From a virus, in the IMG/VR virus record IMGVR_UViG_3300042558_001045, positions 1 to 34,168 of that record: a DNA stretch of 34,168 nucleotides; one strand, written 5' to 3'. How positions within the stretch are numbered: position 1 is the first letter of the stretch; the number at the start of each line of letters is the position of its first letter. A model generated the notes under the pieces. The model saw only the letters and a program-made list of their open reading frames with translations. It was not told the origin of the DNA and searched no databases. Below, one piece after another: positions 1-6,547 of this stretch. The position numbers were made by a program, and so were the translations under genes.

Positions 1-69
1 CAGCCCCCTTGCGTCTGACTTCATAATCTTTTTCAATTCATTTTCGAAATCTTCGGTTATGTTATCCAT
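1..69 (-). CDS. Partial gene, unknown product (N-terminal 23 residues)
   Basis: This is the beginning of a minus-strand gene cut by the window edge. It starts at ATG (67-69) and reads MDNITEDFENELKKIMKSDA with no stop. The start overlaps the end of the upstream nuclease gene by 8 bp, the tight spacing seen across this operon, which supports it as a real gene. The visible part is acidic and probably helical. Too little is present to name it. Its place after a RecB-like nuclease suggests it belongs to the same recombination or replication operon, which is inference. Confidence 0.55.
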   Translation of the reverse strand, partial: MDNITEDFENELKKIMKSDARGL

Positions 70-673
70 AATTGTAATCATTTAAATACCTTTCATAAAC
101 CTTACTTATTTCCTTACAAGTCTGCTCAATAAGTACAATGGCTTTGAGTAAGTCATCCATTTCAAAGGTATGGTTTAATTCGTAACTTTCACCCGTAAAA
201 GATAAGCCGTTTTTTGTCATCTTTGTTCCCAGCCAATTGATTTGGCTTTCTGGAATCGTGTCACCGTTTACAAACATTGCCAGGGCGTACACTTTCATTT
301 GAAGGCTTGTTTTCAACGTCTCCATTGTCCACGGTTTTCCTGAGGTTTTAAAATCAATAACCCGGTTGTTCTCCCTGTCCCATGCGTCGATATAACCAAC
401 GACTTGAATATCGTTAATACTCAGGCTTATTGGTTTCTCAGCCTCCAAACCTTTGAAGCCTTGTATTTTGTCAATGTAAAAATCGGGAAAGGTTTCCATG
501 ATTATGCCGTTTTTGATAAACGCTTCCGTATCCTCGGCAAATTGTTTGCCAAAGTCCATGTAAATGGATGGTTCCTCAGGAAGGTTTAAAAAGTAACGAT
601 TAATGTACTTTTGACGGTCAGAGTACCAAAGATTAATCTGGCTGACTGATATATATTTTTTTGGAAGGAGCAT
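62..673 (-). CDS. PD-(D/E)XK nuclease, RecB/Cas4-like
   Basis: A 203-residue protein with the RecB-family nuclease pattern. An N-terminal SxSQINLWY segment with a later FGKQFAE stretch matches the family's substrate-side motif. GYID (93-96) is followed by VIDFKTS (105-111), giving D96, D107 and K109 as likely metal and catalytic residues. QMKVYALA (125-132) supplies the QxxxY motif (Q125, Y129). Such stand-alone phage nucleases act as exonucleases in recombination or DNA-end processing. There is no Cas4-like cysteine cluster, so an iron-sulfur cluster is not expected. It starts at ATG with no Shine-Dalgarno sequence. It lies two bases from the preceding small gene and overlaps the next one. 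The family call is solid; the precise role is inferred. Confidence 0.85.
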   Translation of the reverse strand: MLLPKKYISVSQINLWYSDRQKYINRYFLNLPEEPSIYMDFGKQFAEDTEAFIKNGIIMETFPDFYIDKIQGFKGLEAEKPISLSINDIQVVGYIDAWDRENNRVIDFKTSGKPWTMETLKTSLQMKVYALAMFVNGDTIPESQINWLGTKMTKNGLSFTGESYELNHTFEMDDLLKAIVLIEQTCKEISKVYERYLNDYNYG

Positions 674-675
674 GG

Positions 676-951
676 TTATTTGTTTTTATTAGGGTTAAAA
701 TTTTCAGCACCATCAAACCAACCTTCTTTATAAGCCATATTTATTTTATCTTCATAAAATGCAATTGCTTGGTTCTTAAAATCCATTTTACCTTTCATAT
801 AAGCCTTTTCAATTTCCTCGTCATACATTTTCTTTGCCTCATTCAAAGCATCGACAATGGCTTTGTATTCTGATTCGTAAAACTCGGAGGCGTCCAATAC
901 CTTATCGTAAAAGTATTCCAACGACGTTTCTTTTTCTTCTTGGTTTTCCAT
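676..951 (-). CDS. Small unknown protein, helical and charged
   Basis: I take the start at MENQEEKETS (ATG 949-951), giving 91 residues. A longer reading would run back through a terminator-like hairpin, which is unlikely to be translated. The protein is rich in Glu, Lys and Tyr, with a central segment that looks like a continuous helix (YKAIVDALNEAKKMYDEEIE). It ends NPNKNK. I do not recognise a family. It stops two bases before the PD-(D/E)XK nuclease begins, so the two are probably co-translated, and a role as an accessory to the nuclease is possible but unproven. Confidence 0.6.
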   Translation of the reverse strand: MENQEEKETSLEYFYDKVLDASEFYESEYKAIVDALNEAKKMYDEEIEKAYMKGKMDFKNQAIAFYEDKINMAYKEGWFDGAENFNPNKNK

Positions 952-975
952 GGTTCTTTTGTTTTGCGGCGCGGT

Positions 976-1003
976 AAAACCCCAGCCATGTTTCAGGCTG
1001 GGG
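976..1003 (-). terminator. Perfect 8-bp hairpin, possible weak terminator
   Basis: CCCCAGCC (980-987) and GGCTGGGG (996-1003) form an 8-bp GC-rich stem around an 8-nt loop. Read on the minus strand the stem is followed by only four T (976-979), so termination may be partial. It sits between the OB-fold-like gene and the 91-residue gene. A processing or attenuation site is an alternative. Confidence 0.5.
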
Positions 1004-1022
1004 AAAAAACGTACCAAATTGA

Positions 1023-1481
1023 TTAAAAATATTTTCCGATTTGAATAAAGATCGTGGCGGCGGCTGGTTGCGCCTGGGCAGGCTCCAGCCCCGAGGCTTG
1101 CAACTGGTGAAATATGTCAGCATAAACCGAAGTCATTAACGTCGCCTTTTCCGTGATTTCCTCAGGTGTCATTTTACCGTTGCTTTTAGGGGGTACATTT
1201 GCCGCCTGCTGCACGTTTGCGCCTTCGGTGGGTGTTTGTACCTTTTCAGGTATTTCGTTCGCTGTAAGCATATCGAATGCGACTTTATAACTTTTGCCGT
1301 CGTGGATAATGGTGACGGCGTCGTCTTTCTTCAATGCCATTAACTTTGTATCGTCTGCTTTTCCGTAAACGCGCGCCTCAGTGCCGTTGTCCAATGTAAT
1401 GACGGCGTTAATGGATGGTCCGTATTGACCTTCGAACACTTTGCCCGCCGTGTATTTAACCTTGCCTTTTAGAATATTCAT
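1023..1481 (-). CDS. Unknown protein, possible OB-fold nucleic-acid-binding
   Basis: A 152-residue protein if started at MNILKGKVKYTAGK (ATG 1479-1481). An upstream Met would add 19 residues that merely overlap the previous gene. Residues 4-70 alternate short beta-like segments (KGKVKYT, NAVITLDNG, EARVYGK, DAVTIIHDG, SYKVAF), as expected for an OB fold. A Pro/Gln/Ala-rich linker follows, then a helical C-terminus with the segment LEPAQAQPAAATIFIQIGKY. In this position, beside a RecB-type nuclease, a single-strand-binding or recombination-accessory protein would fit, but this is inference from shape and context. The gene starts 26 bp inside the end of its upstream neighbour. Confidence 0.6.
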   Translation of the reverse strand: MNILKGKVKYTAGKVFEGQYGPSINAVITLDNGTEARVYGKADDTKLMALKKDDAVTIIHDGKSYKVAFDMLTANEIPEKVQTPTEGANVQQAANVPPKSNGKMTPEEITEKATLMTSVYADIFHQLQASGLEPAQAQPAAATIFIQIGKYF

Positions 1482-1716
1482 GACCCATATTAATTTGAAA
1501 ATTTTGAGAATCGTACCACATTTGTTTTTTGTGGTCACTTATTGCCTTCCAGTCTATTTCCTGATCGTATTTTATTTTCTTACCCGTCCAAAAGTATTTT
1601 TCTATTTCACCCACTCCGCGTTCCCTCCACCATTTTTTCAGGTGAAGGGGTTCAACGATATGCGAAGGGCAAATACTCAATGAGGCATTGAGCGCGAAGT
1701 CTTGTATATTAATCAT
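1456..1716 (-). CDS. Small unknown protein (86 aa)
   Basis: The start at MINIQDFAL (ATG 1714-1716) is set by an ATGA overlap with the stop codon of the upstream gene. The protein is basic and Trp-rich (HLKKWWRERGVGEIEKYFW), which could be a short helical DNA-contacting unit, but no known domain is evident. It overlaps the following OB-fold-like gene by 26 bp, typical of coupled translation in this operon. Confidence 0.6.
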   Translation of the reverse strand: MINIQDFALNASLSICPSHIVEPLHLKKWWRERGVGEIEKYFWTGKKIKYDQEIDWKAISDHKKQMWYDSQNFQINMGHEYSKRQG

Positions 1717-2063
1717 CTTGCTGCGGTTATTTGTTGGCATTTAATAATAGCGATTTTGCAACGAGCAATTATTTCAATTCTTAACTTATTTATACCAGTA
1801 TCCAATGCTTTTTCTTCTTTACTTTCCATGTTTTGTAATATTGTTTTAATCATGTCAAGATAATGGTCATGATTGGACTCCTTATGAAATATTACATAAG
1901 CCTCAATTATACGCTGGGCGTAAATCCAAAAGTCTAACACCGTTAAAAAGTCGGCGCGCGCCTCATTCCTTAATCTTTCGTTTTCGCCTTCAAGATACTT
2001 GATTCTCAACTCGTAATAACGGGTAAGCGCGTTGTCGGTTAATGTGGTTTTTAAAGCTTCCAT
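1713..2063 (-). CDS. Unknown helical protein (116 aa)
   Basis: This 116-residue protein looks almost entirely alpha-helical. A charged segment near residues 16-40 (YYELRIKYLEGENERLRNEA) has the heptad look of a short coiled coil. It ends GCQQITAAR-like, with two Cys in the last 15 residues. No family is recognised. It is coupled to the next gene by ATGA and follows the 87-residue gene after 14 bp, so it belongs to the same small-gene operon. Confidence 0.6.
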   Translation of the reverse strand: MEALKTTLTDNALTRYYELRIKYLEGENERLRNEARADFLTVLDFWIYAQRIIEAYVIFHKESNHDHYLDMIKTILQNMESKEEKALDTGINKLRIEIIARCKIAIIKCQQITAAR

Positions 2064-2077
2064 TTTTTGGTTTGTTT

Positions 2078-2341
2078 TTAAAGTGATTGATTTGTTAAAA
2101 TTGTCCAGTCCATTTCATTCTCAGCTACAAGGGGCATGAGATTGTAACGGGTGATTTTTGGATATAATTCAAGGTCAATGTCCGCTGGCTCAAATGTCCA
2201 GCCGTGTATCTCCATGTTATCCTCAGGCGAATGCGGTGACGTTTGCCCGTACAAGCCGAAGCCGTGGGAAAAAGTCACGTGTACAAAGTGACCTTTCTTT
2301 TTATCGATGGTACATTTGCATGTGTATTTTGTAATATTCAT
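2078..2341 (-). CDS. Unknown protein (87 aa), beta-rich
   Basis: A small protein that opens with a beta-hairpin-like stretch (MNITKYTCKCTIDKKKGHFV), with two Cys spaced CxC and several His residues. The rest (HVTFSHGFGLYG, TFEPADIDLELYP) is mostly extended. A zinc site is conceivable from the Cys and His content, but no classical finger spacing is present. No family is recognised. It lies in the leftward early operon between two other small genes. Confidence 0.55.
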   Translation of the reverse strand: MNITKYTCKCTIDKKKGHFVHVTFSHGFGLYGQTSPHSPEDNMEIHGWTFEPADIDLELYPKITRYNLMPLVAENEMDWTILTNQSL

Positions 2342-2376
2342 TTTGGTAAGTTTTTAAAGGTGGAAAAATGGAGTGG

Positions 2377-2595
2377 TTAGCTCCATGATTCTTGAACCTT
2401 TTTAATGTCCTGGTCTAATTTGTTTAGATACTCATTTGCCATTCTTGCAACTATTGGCATTTTATTTGCCTCCCATTCTTCGTCGGTGCAACCCTGAGAT
2501 TTTACCGCGTGGTAAACAGTTTTTACAAATGCTGCATCGGCTACTAATTCGTGAACCTTGTCAAAGTGGTTTTTTAATTCATTCATTGTCATCAT
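2377..2595 (-). CDS. Unknown small helical protein (72 aa)
   Basis: The start is uncertain because ATG occurs at 2595, 2592 and 2586 (MMTMNELK). The longest form gives 72 residues. It is helical and acidic, with a Cys-containing turn (SQGCTDEEWEAN) and a C-terminal helix (YLNKLDQDIKKVQESW). This is the first gene after a strong leftward terminator, so it should have its own promoter in the AT-rich stretch 2596-2674. I see no clean TAnnTTTG there. Confidence 0.55.
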   Translation of the reverse strand: MMTMNELKNHFDKVHELVADAAFVKTVYHAVKSQGCTDEEWEANKMPIVARMANEYLNKLDQDIKKVQESWS

Positions 2596-2674
2596 GATAA
2601 TTGGCTTTTGTTATTTTCAATACGTAAATTTAAATATAATTATTTGAATAAAAAAATATTTACAAAAATAAATT

Positions 2675-2707
2675 AAAAAAAAGTGAGGCATAATTTCTAT
2701 GCCCCAC
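2675..2707 (-). terminator. Rho-independent terminator of the replication operon
   Basis: On the minus strand GTGGGGCATA pairs with TATGCCTCAC through ten pairs (plus-strand arms 2698-2707 and 2683-2692), with one G-U wobble and a 5-nt loop. Eight T follow (2675-2682). The wobble pairs only on the minus strand, which sets the direction. It closes the unit containing the replication initiator and its downstream neighbour. Confidence 0.85.
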
Positions 2708-2731
2708 CAAAACAAAACCAAATTATGAAAC

Positions 2732-3466
2732 TTATCTTAGCAACACCTTGCGCCAGACGGCTAACTTGTAAGCAAGTGCGCGGGCACGGGGCATATTTCC
2801 TTCTTCAATTTTCCTCATGTGGTTCTTGCGATCAATTAAATTATCTGAATCGGGCTTTTCCTGCTTTGCCATTTCCTGAGCCTCAAGCCACAAGGCTTCC
2901 TTTTCCCCTTCCTTCCATTCATTGATATAACCACGCTTAACGCATTCGTCGTACCAAAATACGGGTATTTCTTCCAATGGCTTTTGAAAGTTTTTCAACT
3001 TGTTATCAAAGTCCTTATCGTATTCCTCAGCCACTTTACCCAGGCGTTTAATGCGATCTTCTTCTTCTTTCTTCGCCTGAATGTCGGAATCCATGGCAAA
3101 GTATATCTTTTGCCTCCATGTTATATAAGCCGTTAATATTCGACCAATGGCATGAAGGTCAACTTTGCCGTATAATTTGTGGTCATTAATATCAAGTTCT
3201 TGTTTTGCAAACTTTTCAAATGCCAATTTAATTTCATCGACGGCAAGTAACTTGTAATTTGAAATAAAGTCGGTGACTTCCATTAAGTGCTCTGGCTTTG
3301 GCTCAATGCCATACACGGGGAGAAGTTGGCTTAATGTTTGGGCAATCTTCGGGATGGCTTCCTTTGTACCTGTTTTAAAAATCCTTAATTCGCGGTTCTG
3401 GATAACAAGCTGCACGTCTTGTATTTTTTCTTCGACGCGGTTGGCAATCATTGGTAAATTGTTCAT
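2732..3466 (-). CDS. Probable replication-associated protein, unknown family
   Basis: A 244-residue protein directly downstream (15 bp) of the DnaD-like initiator and just before the operon terminator. It looks helical throughout. The central part reads ISNYKLLAVDEIKLAFEKFA, then YGKVDLHAIGRILTAYITWR, then a long charged helix (KKEEEDRIKRLGKVAEEYDK). The C-terminus is basic (KLAVWRKVLLR). I cannot find a Walker A motif, so it is not a DnaC-type ATPase. In phages a gene in this place often encodes a helicase loader or a partner of the initiator. That role is inferred only from context. Confidence 0.55.
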   Translation of the reverse strand: MNNLPMIANRVEEKIQDVQLVIQNRELRIFKTGTKEAIPKIAQTLSQLLPVYGIEPKPEHLMEVTDFISNYKLLAVDEIKLAFEKFAKQELDINDHKLYGKVDLHAIGRILTAYITWRQKIYFAMDSDIQAKKEEEDRIKRLGKVAEEYDKDFDNKLKNFQKPLEEIPVFWYDECVKRGYINEWKEGEKEALWLEAQEMAKQEKPDSDNLIDRKNHMRKIEEGNMPRARALAYKLAVWRKVLLR

Positions 3467-3481
3467 AATTGGTTGTTTTTA

Positions 3482-4477
3482 TTAATCTTGAAACTTTGCC
3501 ATTCTTTCGGCAAGCAATTCTTGTAATTTATCATTATACGCCTTGTCCTTTGCCGCTGGGCTTGTCGTTTGATACGCGGTAAATATCTTTGAGGCTTGTC
3601 CGTAAATGTTTGCAATGGTGAAATTTGCCCTCAGCCATTTGTCATTCAGGTTCCATGCCGCTTGAATAAACACCTTCAACGCCTCAAGGCTATCGCCCTG
3701 TCTGTGTATTTTGTCAATGTATTGCATAAGAAATTTCATTTGACCCGCGTCTTTGGGCATCATGATGTAATGTCCATTCTGGTCAGTCGGATACGCGGCG
3801 CCAGATAAGTTTTCGAAGGTTTGGCAAAACACGGAGAAGGCGGCGTAAGTGGGGGAGGGAATCTTTTCTTTTTCTTTTTTCGCGGAACTTTTTTCTTTTT
3901 CTAACTGTGTTATTAAAGTAAATGGATTAACCTTTTTACTTTGGTTAATTTCATTTTCAGTAATTTCAATTTTTTCAAATTCGGTAAAATCAGAATGATT
4001 TTCAATATTATCTGAGTTAGTAAATGTATTTAGTACTTGGTTAGCAACTGGTATAGGTTCGCCCTTTCGTGAAAATCGATTTGCCCTTTTGGAAATATCC
4101 ATTTGCCCATTTGGTAAAATGGTATTTCCCTTTTGGTCAAATCCATTATCTGGTAAATGAAAGTTATCTGAAAGGTATAAATCTTCGTTAACAAAGGCAT
4201 ACCAAATCGTTCTGTCGTAACCGATTTTATTATAATTACCTTTTATTAAAATACCTTTATCGACAAGGCTTTCAATAATCCTTCGCACTTGCTTTTCGCT
4301 CCAAAAGGTAAAATACAAACCAAGTGACTTATTTGTATTATACGTCCAATACTTACCATCATTAAAATTATTTCCATTAGCCTTATTTAACCTTATCCAA
4401 AATTGGAAGGATTTTATCATAATGGCTTCGTCAATACCGTAACGATTAGCAAATTCAACGTTAAATGAAAACTCCAT
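3482..4477 (-). CDS. DnaD-like replication initiator / replisome organiser
   Basis: A 331-residue protein with a winged-helix N-terminus. Residues about 20-105 include LNKANGNNFNDGKYWTYNT and SEKQVRRIIESLVDKGILIK, then a wing ending RTIWYAF. This is the usual layout of phage replication initiators that bind iterons and recruit the helicase. Residues about 110-225 form a low-complexity Asn/Glu/Lys linker. The C-terminal 100 residues (FENLSGAAYPTD to the end) form a helical domain with AAWNLNDKWLRANFTIANIY, reminiscent of DnaD/DnaB-type domains. The DNA encoding the linker carries a 22-bp-period repeat array, as in lambda O. The gene is preceded by a structured leader RNA that ends only 10 nt before the ATG, so expression is probably controlled there. 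Confidence 0.75.
   Translation of the reverse strand: MEFSFNVEFANRYGIDEAIMIKSFQFWIRLNKANGNNFNDGKYWTYNTNKSLGLYFTFWSEKQVRRIIESLVDKGILIKGNYNKIGYDRTIWYAFVNEDLYLSDNFHLPDNGFDQKGNTILPNGQMDISKRANRFSRKGEPIPVANQVLNTFTNSDNIENHSDFTEFEKIEITENEINQSKKVNPFTLITQLEKEKSSAKKEKEKIPSPTYAAFSVFCQTFENLSGAAYPTDQNGHYIMMPKDAGQMKFLMQYIDKIHRQGDSLEALKVFIQAAWNLNDKWLRANFTIANIYGQASKIFTAYQTTSPAAKDKAYNDKLQELLAERMAKFQD
4057..4166. repeat. Iteron-like array, candidate replication origin
   Basis: Imperfect repeats with core TTTGCCCTTTTGG recur every 22 bp. The CCC triplets begin at 4062, 4084, 4106 and 4128. Copies start at 4057, 4079, 4101 and 4123, with a degenerate fifth at 4145. Since 22 is not a multiple of three, the repeat is read in changing frames and cannot be explained by a repeated peptide; selection on DNA is implied. 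Twenty-two base pairs is about two helical turns, as expected for protein-bound iterons. AT-rich DNA (about 3890-4030) adjoins and could be the unwinding element. The location inside the initiator gene's linker matches lambda-type origins. Function is inferred. Confidence 0.7.
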
Positions 4478-4480
4478 AAG

Positions 4481-4586
4481 TTATAATAAAAAATGCCCAA
4501 CGAGTAGGAGTTCATTGGGCAATGTGAACAATGCGGATATTGTCCCGAAGTTCTTTTGAATCGCTCCTACCTGATTCAAAAGAATA
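4481..4586 (-). ncRNA. Three-hairpin leader RNA with kissing loops, copy 1
   Basis: Reading the minus strand, hairpin 1 has a 12-bp stem (arms 4573-4584 and 4551-4562, loop GCTCCTACCT on plus). Hairpin 2 has a 7-bp stem (4539-4545 with 4526-4532) with a G-U wobble. Hairpin 3 has a 10-bp stem (4512-4521 with 4494-4503), also with a G-U wobble, followed by six U (4488-4493). The loop of hairpin 1 contains GUAGGAG and the loop of hairpin 3 contains CUCCUAC, perfectly complementary over 7 nt. The wobbles pair only on this strand. The initiator ATG follows 10 nt after the U-tract. It resembles an attenuator or self-terminated small RNA. I know no named family for it. Confidence 0.75.
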
Positions 4587-4588
4587 AC

Positions 4589-4596
4589 CAAAGATA
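4589..4596 (-). promoter_or_regulatory. Bacteroidetes-type -7 box upstream of leader RNA copy 1
   Basis: The minus strand reads TATCTTTG, an exact TAnnTTTG -7 element. It lies 4 bp before hairpin 1, so transcription would begin at or just before the hairpin. A TTTG (4609-4612) lies upstream but only 12 bp away, too close for a normal -33 element. The promoter is therefore supported mainly by the -7 box and by the same arrangement at copy 2. Confidence 0.6.
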
Positions 4597-4612
4597 ATAA
4601 ATATTTGGCAAA

Positions 4613-5182
4613 TTATATATAATATTTTGCTTCGCCTTCACCTTTTGACCAGTCAGCCAAAATAACACCTTTCTCAATTAACTTATTAACGGTTATGCAA
4701 TTAAAATGTGAGCCGCCGTCTTTTGTGTTAAATTTGTCTGTTGGATAAGCAAAGATTGATTTGTCTTTAAACTCTGGAAGCCTGATTAATTTGCGTAAAT
4801 CGTAAATAATATATCTGCTTATATTATCCTTTTCCTCGTCATAAAAACAATAAAAATAAAACCATGATTTATTGAGTGAAGAAAACTCCAAAAGTTTTTC
4901 GTACTCAGATTTTACCTCAGGGTTTTGGCTTCTTGTTTTAATCGTAATGTCAATAATGTCTCCGTACTTTTTTCGTGCCCTGTGACTTATTTTAAACTCA
5001 GGAATATTTACAAATAAGTCAATAGCGTTAATGGTATCGTCATATTTTCCAGATTCCTTAATAAATTCGACCAACGATATTTTATAAAGTCCTTGATTGA
5101 AAAATTTTGAAATATGCTCCTTTGCCTCTGGAAGGCTTTTGTCTGAGTACTTTCTAAATTCTTTATAATTAACACTTACCAT
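4613..5182 (-). CDS. Unknown protein overlapping the DNA methyltransferase gene
   Basis: A 189-residue protein starting at MVSVNYKEFRKYSDKSLP (ATG 5180-5182). The start overlaps the methyltransferase stop by 14 bp, so the two are translationally coupled. The N-terminal 60 residues are helical. The centre has KYGDIIDITIKTRS, where an acidic residue precedes a beta strand ending in Lys, a faint echo of a PD-(D/E)XK core, but the usual D/E-x-K acid is a Thr here. The C-terminus contains SHFNCITVNKLIEKG. As the gene directly follows a DNA methyltransferase it could be a restriction partner or an accessory of it. That is context only; no catalytic motif is certain. Confidence 0.6.
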   Translation of the reverse strand: MVSVNYKEFRKYSDKSLPEAKEHISKFFNQGLYKISLVEFIKESGKYDDTINAIDLFVNIPEFKISHRARKKYGDIIDITIKTRSQNPEVKSEYEKLLEFSSLNKSWFYFYCFYDEEKDNISRYIIYDLRKLIRLPEFKDKSIFAYPTDKFNTKDGGSHFNCITVNKLIEKGVILADWSKGEGEAKYYI

Positions 5183-6437
5183 CTTCAAGTCTTTTTAAAG
5201 TTATCTTATAATTTTGTTCGTCAATTTCGCATCCAATGAAATTTCTTTTTAATTGATTTGCCGCAATGACAGTTGAGCCACTTCCAAGGAAAGGATCGAA
5301 AATTGTTTCATTGACGTTGGTACTATTTTCAATGAGTTGCTTAATTAAATCAACGGGCTTTTGAGTGTTATGAAATCTTTCATCATTAAATCTGCATTGA
5401 ATTATATTTTTGGGTCTTGATAAAAATTCCCTGTTGCCTCCAGCGAAAACAATCATTTCATAAGAGCTCGAATAATTCCCTTTTAAGTCACCCATTCCCA
5501 TGAATAATTTATCCCATATTATGAGGTTCTTGATTTGAAAATGCTTTGAAATAATTGCATTGAATTGAGGATATATTTTCCAGTTACAAAAAATGTAAAT
5601 GTGTGCATTGTCTTTTAATTTGCTTTTTACTTCAAGTAACATTTCATCAAGCAAAAGCAAAGCATCGTCAATGTTTCCATCGTTTTCAATCTTGCGGCTC
5701 AGTTGATTGTCATACGCGCCAAATTGAATGTCAACGCCGTAGGGTGGGTCGGTTATTAAACAGTCAATACTTTTATCCTCAATGGTTTTAATAAACTCGA
5801 TACAATTTCCATGAAAAATATTTGTATTGCTTTCGTAAACTTTTTCAATTATCTCAATCGCCTTTTGCGTTTTTGATTGTTCATTCTCCTCCTTCTTGAT
5901 TTCCTTAAATGCCTCGTTTATGCTTATTTGCCCAGTGCTTACCTTTGCCTTGATTTCGGGGGAGGCGGTGGCTTCAATCTTCTTTACCTTGCTTATCGTA
6001 TCATGTGAAACGTTCGCAACTTTACCTAATTTATACCTTGTCTCATTTTCTAATTTATTTCCTTCCGCAGATTTCTGCGGAAGCAAAATACCTCCTTGTC
6101 CTCCTTTTTGCTTTTCCTTTGCTTTCTCATTGTAAACGCCTTCAAGATGCAAGGCTAAAACACTCCGTTGATAATTGTTTAAATTCCTTCTCCCGAATTG
6201 ATTTACAATCATCCAAACCTTTACCGTTAAAATATCTGGAAATTCCTTTTCCACGGTTTCAAAGTCAATGTCGTATTCCTGAGCAATCCTGTACCTGTTG
6301 TGTCCATCGACTAAAATACCGTTCCATGTCACCAATGGGTCGCGTATTCCTTCTTCAAGAATATTACGTTCCAGTTGCTTAAATTCCTCACTTGTTAACG
6401 GTGGGATTAAGACTTCAAGTTCTTTTAATATTTGCAT
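5169..6437 (-). CDS. ParB-like domain fused to DNA (N6/N4) methyltransferase
   Basis: A 422-residue two-domain protein starting at MQILKELEVLIPPL (ATG 6435-6437); a longer frame begins at TTG inside the leader RNA and is rejected. Residues 1-95 form a ParB/sulfiredoxin-like domain (ILVDGHNRYRIAQEY, 41-55, is the nucleotide-binding signature). Residues about 132-160 look like a helix-turn-helix (YKLGKVANVSHDTISKVKKI). Residues 200-422 form a beta-class amino-methyltransferase, with motif IV DPPYG (230-234) before motif I DPFLGSGST (381-389). It would methylate adenine N6 or cytosine N4 in phage DNA, to evade host restriction or mark the genome. This fusion type is common in phages. A structured RNA leader ends 6 nt before the start codon. 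Confidence 0.9.
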   Translation of the reverse strand: MQILKELEVLIPPLTSEEFKQLERNILEEGIRDPLVTWNGILVDGHNRYRIAQEYDIDFETVEKEFPDILTVKVWMIVNQFGRRNLNNYQRSVLALHLEGVYNEKAKEKQKGGQGGILLPQKSAEGNKLENETRYKLGKVANVSHDTISKVKKIEATASPEIKAKVSTGQISINEAFKEIKKEENEQSKTQKAIEIIEKVYESNTNIFHGNCIEFIKTIEDKSIDCLITDPPYGVDIQFGAYDNQLSRKIENDGNIDDALLLLDEMLLEVKSKLKDNAHIYIFCNWKIYPQFNAIISKHFQIKNLIIWDKLFMGMGDLKGNYSSSYEMIVFAGGNREFLSRPKNIIQCRFNDERFHNTQKPVDLIKQLIENSTNVNETIFDPFLGSGSTVIAANQLKRNFIGCEIDEQNYKITLKRLEDGKC

Positions 6438-6443
6438 GAGTAT

Positions 6444-6543
6444 AAAAAAAAATTGCCAACGAGTAGCAGTTCGTTGGCAAAGGGTTAGAACAATGGTTTG
6501 TTCCAATTTCCTTTTGAATACCTGCTACGCCATTCAAAAGAAC
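6444..6543 (-). ncRNA. Three-hairpin leader RNA with kissing loops, copy 2
   Basis: The order matches copy 1. Hairpin 1 has an 11-bp stem (6532-6542 with 6509-6519) including a G-U wobble. Hairpin 2 has a 6-bp stem (6498-6503 with 6488-6493). Hairpin 3 is a perfect 10-bp stem (6471-6480 with 6453-6462) followed by nine U (6444-6452). The loop of hairpin 1 contains GUAGCAG and that of hairpin 3 CUGCUAC, again a perfect 7-nt complement. Compared with copy 1, the fifth base of the loop motif and its partner both changed (C-G to G-C), and two pairs in stem 3 covary. The ParB-methyltransferase ATG starts 6 nt after the U-tract. Confidence 0.8.
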
Positions 6544-6547
6544 ATTA

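Noticed and set aside
2596-2674. Promoter for the 72-residue gene in the AT-rich gap
   Set aside because: A promoter is expected after the terminator, but no TAnnTTTG with a properly spaced TTG could be shown.
4057-4166. Regular repeats that might be a CRISPR array
   Set aside because: The units are degenerate and 22 bp apart with no room for spacers, and they lie within a coding region; iterons explain them better.
6438-6506. Longer N-terminus for the ParB-methyltransferase starting at TTG (6504-6506)
   Set aside because: It would translate the terminator-like hairpin and U-tract; the ATG at 6435-6437 begins directly at the ParB domain.
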